A stretch of DNA of 14,132 bases from Trichosporon coremiiforme (Eukaryota; Basidiomycota; Tremellomycetes; Trichosporonales; Trichosporonaceae), in assembly GCA_039545355.1 (NCBI GenBank), contig BCJJ01000119.1:1-14132 (forward strand). Direction: 5' to 3'. The notes below the pieces were generated by a model. It was not told where the DNA came from and ran no database searches. It was given only the letters and a program-made list of their open reading frames with translations. Shown here one piece after another: positions 7,966 through 14,132 of this stretch (the stretch's first letter is position 1; every line of letters begins with the position of its first letter). A program made the translations under genes and the position numbers.

Positions 7966-9009
7966 CTACTTAACCACGTCAAACTTCCACCTGGCCGTGT
8001 TAACGTACTCCTCCCCCTTGCCATAGATGACCTTGAATCCCCATTCGGGGTGGTTGACACTGTCAATAACACCCTGGGGCTCGACAGCGAGGCACTCCGC
8101 TCCCTTCGCTCCCAACACCGTATCGCTCTTAGCGGAGCACGCGTACATCTGCACCGCGTCCTGATCCGTGGAGAGCTGGAGCCTGATGCCGCTCTTCTTC
8201 GACACCCAGACAAGCTGGGGCTGCGAGGAGACCTCGGAGAAGACGAAGCAGTTGTCGATACCCTCGTTCCCCGCCCCGCACTCGCGCGCCTTGCCCTGAC
8301 CAATGGGTTTCGGAGTCGTGAAGTCGAGCGCGTGGCCCGAAGTCGAGGGCAGCTCGCCAGTCGGCACCAGGTGCTTGTCGCCCCTCACGAAGCGGGACGC
8401 GCGGGGGAGCGTGAGCTCGTCGTCCATTATGGACCCCTCGCCGGCGAGGTTGTAGTACCCGTGTGTCGTGAGGAGGATGGGCGTAGCTCCATCCCTCGGC
8501 ACGGCCTTCAGAGTCACCTTGAGTTCTCCCTCGGTCACCTCGTACGTCGCGCTAACGTCGACAGAGCCAGGGAAGCCGTCCCACGCCTCTCCTCCCGCGT
8601 CGTGCAGCGTGTACGTCACGCTCGCCTCGGTCGCAGACTCAACCTTCCACTCCCTCGCGTCGTAGCCGAGCTTGCCGCCGTGCAGCGTGTTGTAGCCCGC
8701 GTTCTCATTCGGCGTGATGCTGTATTCGGTGCCGTTGACTGAGAACTTGCCCTCGCGAATGCGGTTCGCGACGCGTCCCACAACGGCGCCGAAGTAGCTC
8801 GGCCCGGCCTCGCGAACGTATGACTCGGGAGACGCATAGCCGACATTGACCTCGGTCCATTCCCCGTTGCGGTCGGGGACCTGCAGAGAAGTCAGGCGCG
8901 CGCCGTAGGGAATGAACGTTGCGCGGATACCCGGCGCAGAAAGGTGAGTCTCGTTCCAAGCCGAGGGAGGGAGGGGCGTGCCGTTGCAGTCTGTGATAGA
9001 GTCGGGCAT
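7966..9009 (-). CDS. Aldose 1-epimerase (galactose mutarotase family)
   Basis: A single exon of 347 residues, the normal length for the family. It interconverts alpha and beta anomers of aldoses such as galactose, glucose, xylose or arabinose, supplying the anomer used by downstream kinases or dehydrogenases, and is probably cytosolic because no signal peptide is present. Seen in the sequence: GRVANRI (78-84), NTLHGG with catalytic acid-type His110, TTHGYYNLAG with His183, and LAVEPQG with Glu310 as the likely general base. These match the His/His/Glu set of this fold. The start ATG at 9009 is preceded by GACC (A at -3) and is followed directly by conserved sequence. A TATA-like element lies about 70 nt upstream. 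The gene shares its strand with xylulokinase and lies about 2 kb upstream of it. Glucose-6-phosphate 1-epimerase is unlikely because the LHGG and THxYxNL wording is of the galM type. The preferred sugar cannot be told. Confidence 0.96.
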   Translation of the reverse strand: MPDSITDCNGTPLPPSAWNETHLSAPGIRATFIPYGARLTSLQVPDRNGEWTEVNVGYASPESYVREAGPSYFGAVVGRVANRIREGKFSVNGTEYSITPNENAGYNTLHGGKLGYDAREWKVESATEASVTYTLHDAGGEAWDGFPGSVDVSATYEVTEGELKVTLKAVPRDGATPILLTTHGYYNLAGEGSIMDDELTLPRASRFVRGDKHLVPTGELPSTSGHALDFTTPKPIGQGKARECGAGNEGIDNCFVFSEVSSQPQLVWVSKKSGIRLQLSTDQDAVQMYACSAKSDTVLGAKGAECLAVEPQGVIDSVNHPEWGFKVIYGKGEEYVNTARWKFDVVK

Positions 9010-9079
9010 GGTCGTCGCTGTCTCCGCTGGGGTAGATCTAGATGTGGGGAAAAGGGAAAGGGGAACGGGGCAAAGGGGA

Positions 9080-9088
9080 TGGGTTATA
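9080..9088 (-). promoter_or_regulatory. TATA-like element TATAACCCA upstream of aldose epimerase
   Basis: The minus strand reads TTATAACCCATCC, 70 nt before the ATG. The nonamer TATAACCCA is identical to one upstream of the oxidoreductase (2517-2525). Its core-promoter role is inferred. Confidence 0.45.
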
Positions 9089-9132
9089 ACAAAGTAGGAG
9101 ACTGTCTCGATACGCGCCGAAACAACCAGACA

Positions 9133-9142
9133 CCGGACCCGG
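9133..9142 (-). promoter_or_regulatory. CCGGACCCGG motif in the epimerase promoter
   Basis: The plus strand reads CCGGACCCGG, about 124 nt upstream of the epimerase start, within a CGG/CCG-rich block. CGG triplets are half-sites for fungal Zn2Cys6 factors. CCGGACC also occurs upstream of the oxidoreductase (2456-2463) and xylulokinase (6400-6408, minus). Candidate site only. Confidence 0.3.
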
Positions 9143-9528
9143 CCCGATACCCGGCGGTTTCTCGGCGCATTCCCCGGCCCCGATCTCGTCGTTACACTAC
9201 TCCGACTTGTCCCTTCCCCAGGAAGCCGGTGTGCGCATAAACACTATAATCTACCGATACATGGACGCATGGTGGTACAACAGAGTACAAGCTGGGTGAC
9301 GGACAACTGTATAGTTTGTAGTGTGTAAGATGTTTAGGCGTCTACTGAGCTGACGAGTCGACATGCCGGCTCCACTGCGGGGGCAGATGCAGGTCTGCGT
9401 GGGGATTGATCGAGCCTGTGTTTGATGCAAGCCATGGAACTGGTGCAAGTCGTGAACGTCTGAAAAGCTGAAAAGACTGTAGTCTCACACTCGGCTCGCC
9501 ACCTATCGGTGGCTACACGGCTATGCGG

Positions 9529-10683
9529 CTACGCGAAGCGAAGTACGTCTCCGGCACTAGCGACGCGCACGGTCCAGTCCTCATCGACGTCGACATGCTT
9601 CACGTTATACCTGTAGTCCATGGTGAGCACGTTCCTCCTATGCCTGTTGGCCGGAAGGACCGGTTCCCCCGTCACTGTGCTCCAGGCTCTCAGGCGGCGA
9701 TCACTGCCCCCCGCCAAGACGACTGTGTCGTCCGGACTCGTTGTCACGGCCAGATTCGTATGATACACGTTGACGTGGCCCTTGAATGTCCGGAGGGGGG
9801 AGCGGGAGAAGCGCGCGTCGAAGAGCACGAGCTGGTGGTCTAGTCCCGCCGCCAGGAGGCCGAACGGCACCGCACTGTCCGAGAGGCGTTTCACAGCCGT
9901 GACGGCCTTTCCGCGGGGAAGGGTCGTGAGTGAGCTGGTCTGGCGGGCGACGCGCAGGTCCTCTAACACGATGGCCGACGAGCGGAGTCCAGCGAAGAGC
10001 ACGTCCCGACTCGCCTGGTGCAGCGCCAACGGATCACTCGGAAGTCGGCGGCGGGCATACCGCAGCGTCTGTCCCAGGGTCAGGACGTTTACGCTCCTCA
10101 CGCTCCCGAGACTCGTGACATCGTCAAAGCTCGACATGGCGAATAGGTCGCGCTGTGGAAAATCGAGCGTGCCCGCCTCGAGCGCGCCGTACGCAGTGTG
10201 CCGGAGTGAGTGTGCGTGCGGATCGTTCCCGTTCGCGACGGCGAGTACCGTACTCCGGGCCGGGTTGAAGTGCACGCCGAGTAGGGGCTGGGAACACAGA
10301 GCTTGCCAGTCCCGCTCTCCCGAGCGGTCGACGAGGACGACCTCGCCGTGGTCGGTCGTCACGCACAGGCCGCCGGCGTAGCTCTTCAAACTGGTGATGC
10401 CCTCCCCTGGGCATTTCGCGACCTCCATCGCGCCCTGCATCGTTGCGCTGGCGAGTTTGTGCGCTCCCCTGCTGAGTGTCGGATACGGCACCGAACTCCG
10501 CGGGAGCCGAAGCACCCGTTTAGTCGGCGGCGGTGGGGCCACAGCTCGTTTGCGTTTCGTCGCTGGCGGACAGAGGGGAAGTGCCAGGTTGCGCATGGCG
10601 AGGGGGAAGTACCGGTTCCGGTCGGGGTCGAAGTACATGCCTGCGAGGTGGCCCAGTGGCCCAGCGGGGCCGGGGTTCGACAT
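9529..10683 (-). CDS. WD40-repeat protein, DCAF4/WDR21-like CUL4-DDB1 adaptor
   Basis: A single exon of 384 residues from the ATG at 10683 (GAC before it, G at -3). Near the start, GMYFDPDRNRYFPL (15-28) matches the conserved N-terminal box of DCAF4/WDR21, and KRKR (43-46) may be a nuclear signal. WD40-type blades follow: one around 99-120 (GEVVLVD), one near 135-152, one ending LEDLR (240-244), one with LLAAGLDHQLVLFDAR (277-291), then the FKGHVNVYHTNLAV blade with LAGGSDRRLRAWS (300-335). Family members act as substrate receptors that dock on DDB1 in CUL4 ubiquitin ligases through WDxR boxes. Here these boxes are reduced to EDLR and FDAR, so DDB1 binding is not assured. An in-frame ATG at 10782 would add 33 residues of low conservation. 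The gene is divergent from the Mss4-like gene over 275 bp. WD40 is certain; the DCAF4 assignment is likely. Confidence 0.82.
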   Translation of the reverse strand: MSNPGPAGPLGHLAGMYFDPDRNRYFPLAMRNLALPLCPPATKRKRAVAPPPPTKRVLRLPRSSVPYPTLSRGAHKLASATMQGAMEVAKCPGEGITSLKSYAGGLCVTTDHGEVVLVDRSGERDWQALCSQPLLGVHFNPARSTVLAVANGNDPHAHSLRHTAYGALEAGTLDFPQRDLFAMSSFDDVTSLGSVRSVNVLTLGQTLRYARRRLPSDPLALHQASRDVLFAGLRSSAIVLEDLRVARQTSSLTTLPRGKAVTAVKRLSDSAVPFGLLAAGLDHQLVLFDARFSRSPLRTFKGHVNVYHTNLAVTTSPDDTVVLAGGSDRRLRAWSTVTGEPVLPANRHRRNVLTMDYRYNVKHVDVDEDWTVRVASAGDVLRFA

Positions 10684-10958
10684 GTCGGCGGACTGTGTCG
10701 AGAGAGTGTTGCAGAGTGTGAATGGAGAAGAAGCGCAAACGGGCTGACAAAGCTTGGCGGCGCGATTCGGCCCACAGTCCATCCTCCTCCGCTTGCGCGC
10801 CGATCTGAAAAGTGGGTGGCCAGTGTGCAGTGCCGTGGGTGGCAAAGTGCCACGTGGGGCGGATATCTACCGCTCTCCACTGGCCGCGGGCCATCTTCGA
10901 GCTGCTTCTGTCGTCATCGTGCCCTCCATCTCTCTTGATCATCAACGAAGACGACAAA
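10684..10958. promoter_or_regulatory. Short bidirectional promoter (DCAF4-like / Mss4-like)
   Basis: These 275 bases separate two divergent start codons. They contain a CACGTG E-box at 10851-10856 and a pyrimidine-rich leader before the Mss4-like ATG. There is no clear TATA box. An alternative, longer DCAF4-like N-terminus (ATG at 10782) would shorten the region. Confidence 0.6.
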
Positions 10959-11600
10959 ATGGAAGGTTATTCTCAAGCCGACATTCTTGCTGCTTTGCAA
11001 CGCCAGAGCTCTGCCCCGCCCCCGCCTGCTAAGCCGTACAAGGACCTCGAGCAGAAGGACCTCCACGACGGATCGGACAACAAGGTCAACACGAGGAAAC
11101 TCTACTGCCCCCGCGAGGGATGCCGCGCCGTCATCGTGCAGCCGGGGACCTGTGAGCTCGTCGAGGGCAAGCCGGACGTGGTACGTATTCCTTCATGCTA
11201 TATTGCTTGTTCTCACCGCGTTGGACTCGTGCTCAGTGTTGTTGTTGAGCCGGGTGGTCACGTGGTCACCGCCTGACTCGGCATCCCTCAGCTAATCCTG
11301 GCTTCGATTACAACAACTGACACCCAGCTCCCCCGCGAAGACGGCTCGCCCTTCCAGCCGACCGAGGGCAGTTACTGGGTCGTGCGCGGCGGTCCCATGG
11401 CCTTCGACAATATCGGCTACTCCCGCGCCGCCTCCGAGCCGCTGCACCCCGACACGCCCGGCAACTCCGACGGCGCAAAGCACAAGTTCCTGATATGTGC
11501 CGAGTGCGACCTCGGCCCGCTCGGATGGGCCTATGATGCCCCGGGAGGAAAGGGCGAGAGCTACCTTGCCGCTGACCGGTTGAAGTACTCCCACCCGTAA
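10959..11600 (+). CDS. DSS4: Mss4/Dss4-family Rab-binding zinc protein (one intron)
   Basis: Exons 10959-11180 and 11328-11600 give 164 residues. Mss4/Dss4 proteins bind nucleotide-free exocytic Rab GTPases (Sec4 in yeast, Rab8 and relatives in animals) and release GDP, acting as weak exchange factors or chaperones at the cytosolic face of secretory membranes. Two cysteine pairs for one zinc are visible: CPREGC (Cys50, Cys55) and CAEC (Cys131, Cys134), the second in the typical LICAECDLGPLGW context. The tail YLAADRLKYSHP is also typical of the family. The first 45 residues are a less conserved, Pro-rich extension. The first pair has four residues between cysteines where animal members have two. 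ACAAAATGG is a strong start context. The gene is convergent with BRN1 (128-bp gap) and divergent from the DCAF4-like gene. Confidence 0.93.
11181..11327 (+). other. Spliceosomal intron in the Mss4-like gene
   Basis: GTACGT donor at 11181, branch-like CAACTGACAC at 11312-11321, CCCAG acceptor ending at 11327. It is 147 nt, phase 0, the longest intron in the window. It carries a GTCACGTG box at 11257-11264. Splicing joins the first cysteine half to LPREDG at residue 75. Confidence 0.92.
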
Positions 11601-11728
11601 GGTCGAATTAGCATTATGGTACATCAAAAAGGTCCGGAACGTCGGAGACTCTATGTAGACACGCTAGAACATGTATAATGCGCCGGTGCAGGGAAGAATA
11701 CTGGCACTCCGGCCTCGCTGCGCTTGGC
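11601..11728. other. Convergent 3' intergenic region
   Basis: These 128 bases lie between the Mss4-like and BRN1 stop codons. A/T-rich pieces at 11608-11628 and 11668-11680 are candidate 3'-end signals for the two strands. No coding signal. Confidence 0.5.
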
Positions 11729-13962
11729 CTATGCTGCCCTTCCCGCCGTCGGGTCGCGGAACACCCTGAGCGCCTGCAGCTCGCCGACGATGCGGTCGAC
11801 CTCGTTGCCAGTGACCATCTTGCGCGGCGGTTTCACGCCCTCAATGTCCCACACGCCCTCCTGGTCCGTGAAGCCCTTCATGCCGGTATCGCCGGCTCCG
11901 CCGTCCGTGCGCGCCGTCTCGATCTTGAGCCCCTCCTCGTTCGCCAGGTGCAGGAGACAAATAAAGCAGAAACTCGTGCTGATCTCGCTCATCTTGTCTC
12001 TCGGGTACGACGCACGGAGAGACGTGATGACGCGGTCGAACGTGGCCGGCTCGTCCTCCTCGCCCTCCTCGATCGGCTCAGCGGGGATGGATTCGCGCCG
12101 CTCCTCGCCCTCAAACTCGGGCGCCTCAATCTTGAGCCCCGTCCGCAGGTCGGACCAGATGTCGTCCTTGAGCCTCTTGACGTCGACGCGCTTCGCCTTC
12201 TTCGCGTAATGCACGTTCTCTGGCCGGGCGCGCTTCAGCTCCTGACCCTGCGTCTCGAGGCGGAGGTCGTCGGCGTCCTCGACGTCGTCGAGCGCAGCGT
12301 CCACAAAATCGTCATCATCGTGGAAAAACTGGCTCTCGAACGGCATGTCCGCCGCTTCGGGCTCGTCCTCGCCCGCCTCTCGGTCCTGCGCCGCCTGCGC
12401 CCAGAACGTCTCGTCGATCTCGCCGGCTGCGTTGTTGCTCGCCATGCGCCGCGTCCGTAGCGCAAACTTGGGCTTCAGGAAGAGACGCAGCAGCTGCCGG
12501 CTGCTGAAATGCATGTCGTCCGGGAGTAAGTACTCATCCCGTCTCCGCGAGGCCGACGTCGCCTTCTTTCCGCTCCGCCGCTTGGGCAGCAGCGTCGACG
12601 CAGAAGACGTCGCGAACAGTTCTCGGCTCGACAGCTTGGACTCTGGGCCAAAGTCGATCGTGAACGGCACCTTGGCGGCGCGCTTCTCCCGCGCGACCTC
12701 GGGATCGACGACCCGCCGCGTCACACGCTTCAGCTTCCAGTGCTCAGCACCGGCCCACGCCTTGCCGAAACCAGAGTCAAAGTACTCGAACATGTTACCG
12801 TCGGGCGCGCCGCCGAGCGTAACAAGCGTGTTGGCACCGAAGGGGCCAGCGGTCGGCGGGGCAGTGAACGGGTCGTCGCCCATGCTGACGTCGCCTTCGT
12901 CGAAGCCGCCGTCGAACGCTGGCGCGTCGTAGTCGTCGTCGCCGAAGAAATCGACCGTCTCGCCCTGCGGACCAGGCTCGAACGGCTCCTCCTCCTCGTC
13001 CTGGTCGTCGAGCGCAAGCAGCGCCATCAGGTCCGGCGTGTCCTTCGGGTCGGCGGCAAAATAGAACCCGTTAAGCGTGTCGGAGATGTTGAGCCCGTCG
13101 ACCTCGGCCTGTGGGGGGAGGAAGTCGCGCAGCTTGGCAATGTCGACGACGGCGTGCTGCTCCTCCTCGTCCTCGTCGTCGCTGTCCTCCTCGACGAGCG
13201 CGTCTCCCGAGTCGAACACGACGCGGCCCGTCCCGTCAATCCCCAGGTGGTTCATGAGCAGACCCATGGCGCCGCCCTCGTCGAAATCCGCGCTCGTCTT
13301 CTTGAACAGCGGGTCGACGGTAAACTCGAGGTCAAACTTCTTGACCTGCAGCGCGGCGAAGGACTTGGCCAGCGTCGCCTCGGAGCGCTGTGCGCGCCGC
13401 CGCTCCCGCTCCCGCGGCTCGGCGCCGTCACCCTCCTCGTCCTCGTCCGCCTCCTCTGGTGCGCCAGCGAGTCCAGACAGCAGCTTGCCCGTCTCGGTCG
13501 CGACCGAGTCGACACGCGACGTCCAGATCTTGACGCACCCGTCAAGCGTGCACGACGCCTTCTGGAAATTGATGCTCTCGTCGTCTGCGTTCCGGAGCAG
13601 CGTCAGGTCGTGGAAGTAGTCGATCAGCGCAAAGTTCCAAGTGTTCGTTGCCGTGATTTTCTGTCGTCAGCTTTCCTCCAAGGTCCTCCCAAGTCCTCCC
13701 AGCTTACATTGTCGGTGGCCAACTTCATCCACTCCTCGAAATTCGTGTTCATGACCTCCATGCTGACTGGGGGGTTGGAGGGTGCGACGGCCGAGAGACG
13801 CTTGGCGCGCTTCTGTACGCTGAGGGCCGACTTATGCGGCGCGGCCTCCTTGTCGGGGAGCATTGGTGCAAAGTGGGCTGATCGCCTTCTGGCCGCGCGT
13901 TCTGCGGCGTCGTCGTTGACTTGCATGTTGAGAGGTAAGGCGAGTGAGCTCCGTCTCGACAT
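11729..13962 (-). CDS. BRN1: Condensin complex subunit 2 (kleisin Brn1 / CAP-H / Barren), one intron
   Basis: Exon 1 (13962-13708) and exon 2 (13660-11729) give 728 residues, close to yeast Brn1 (754) and human CAP-H (741). It is the kleisin that bridges the SMC2 and SMC4 heads and recruits the HEAT subunits of condensin, needed for mitotic chromosome compaction. The Barren signatures are clear: LNMQVNDDAAERAARRR (11-27), then TNFEEWMKLATDN|KITATNTWNFALIDYFHD spanning the splice (73 onward), ASCTLDGCVKIWTSRVDSV, and the GLLMNHLGID box. Two acidic runs (about 239-255 and 300-330) are linkers usual in this protein. The last 87 residues, with TSFCFICLLHLANEEGLKI (646-664), form the SMC4-binding winged helix. 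The ATG at 13962 (ACC before it) is preferred; no in-frame ATG gives conserved sequence upstream. A start inside exon 2 would lose the SMC2-binding part. Its sites with Ser-Pro/Thr-Pro are few. Confidence 0.97.
13661..13707 (-). other. Short spliceosomal intron in BRN1
   Basis: Minus-strand donor GTAAGC at 13707, branch-like AGCTGACGA, acceptor CAG ending at 13661. At 47 nt, phase 0, it is near the lower size limit for spliceosomal introns. It splits TDN|KIT, the most conserved box of the kleisin N-terminus. Confidence 0.93.
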
Positions 13963-14132
13963 GGTGGGTGGAGAGTGGTGGATGCTTTGGCCGCGGTGAT
14001 CAAACGCGAGGGAAGGAGCCAGTTGTTGTTTACGTTCCGAGACGGGAGGTGGCAACAACAAAGTCACGTGAAAGGATATCGCTCAAGGGAAAGATAGGCT
14101 CGCCAACACGTGGCGACAGGCGTCCCTTATAA
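13963..14132 (-). promoter_or_regulatory. BRN1 upstream region with two CACGTG boxes
   Basis: The right edge holds the BRN1 5' leader and promoter. CACGTG is present at 14065-14070 (as GTCACGTG from 14063) and at 14107-14112, the latter flanked by near-symmetric CGCCA/TGGCG arms. The window ends in TTATAA. No coding signal is evident. Confidence 0.55.

Larger units (their letters stand above)
9010..9528. other. Intergenic region, epimerase promoter and 3' flank of the DCAF4-like gene
   Basis: No coding signal is seen in these 519 bases. The half next to the epimerase holds a purine-rich run (on plus, 9050-9080), a TATA-like site and a CGG/CCG-rich block (9133-9182) of the type that Zn2Cys6 regulators bind. 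The half next to the DCAF4-like gene is A/T-richer (9225-9330) and probably contains that gene's polyadenylation site. Confidence 0.5.

Noticed and set aside
9523..9843. A 106-codon plus-strand frame beginning at 9523
   Set aside because: It is antisense to the last WD40 blades of the DCAF4-like gene and shows no independent signal.
12740..13999. A 419-codon plus-strand frame across BRN1
   Set aside because: It is antisense to conserved kleisin sequence. Long antisense frames are expected in GC-rich coding DNA.
1..14132. Mobile elements, CRISPR arrays, biosynthetic core genes or antiviral systems
   Set aside because: I saw no transposase, reverse transcriptase, long terminal or inverted repeats, spaced repeat arrays, or PKS, NRPS or terpene synthase genes. 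The content is ordinary fungal housekeeping and sugar metabolism.

Overview
This window is nuclear DNA of a filamentous or yeast-like fungus, most likely a basidiomycete of the Tremellomycetes, with Trichosporonales as my best guess. The evidence is high GC with C/G-ending codons, compact genes with few short introns (47-147 nt, GT..AG, CTGAC-type branch points 6-30 nt before the acceptor), and proteins with clear fungal relatives: a mitochondrial DEAD-box helicase, a yeast-length xylulokinase, condensin Brn1 and a Dss4/Mss4 chaperone. The order-level guess rests on overall style, not on a marker gene. I see no transposon, virus, CRISPR array, tRNA or rRNA.

Layout, left to right. (1) 1-2151, minus: DEAD-box helicase of the Mss116 type with a mitochondrial presequence and an RG-rich tail that runs off the left edge. 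(2) 2152-2567: divergent promoter. (3) 2568-3897, plus: Gfo/Idh/MocA-family NAD(P) oxidoreductase with one intron. (4) 4077-5979, minus: D-xylulokinase with one intron, tail-to-tail with gene 3. (5) 5980-7226: a gene-poor 1.2 kb stretch. (6) 7227-7696, minus: a probable small coiled-coil protein of unknown function. (7) 7966-9009, minus: aldose 1-epimerase. (8) 9529-10683, minus: WD40 protein resembling DCAF4. (9) 10959-11600, plus: Mss4/Dss4-family protein with one intron, sharing a short bidirectional promoter with gene 8. (10) 11729-13962, minus: condensin subunit Brn1/CAP-H with one intron, tail-to-tail with gene 9. Its upstream region fills the right end.

Genes 3, 4 and 7 form a sugar-catabolism neighbourhood. 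It holds a sugar-type oxidoreductase of unknown substrate, the kinase that feeds D-xylulose into the pentose phosphate pathway, and a mutarotase that supplies the correct anomer. They are interrupted only by the short coiled-coil gene, and each has a CCGGACC-type motif upstream. The flanking genes are housekeeping genes for mitochondrial RNA, the CUL4 ligase, Rab GTPases and chromosome condensation. They look unrelated to the sugar genes.
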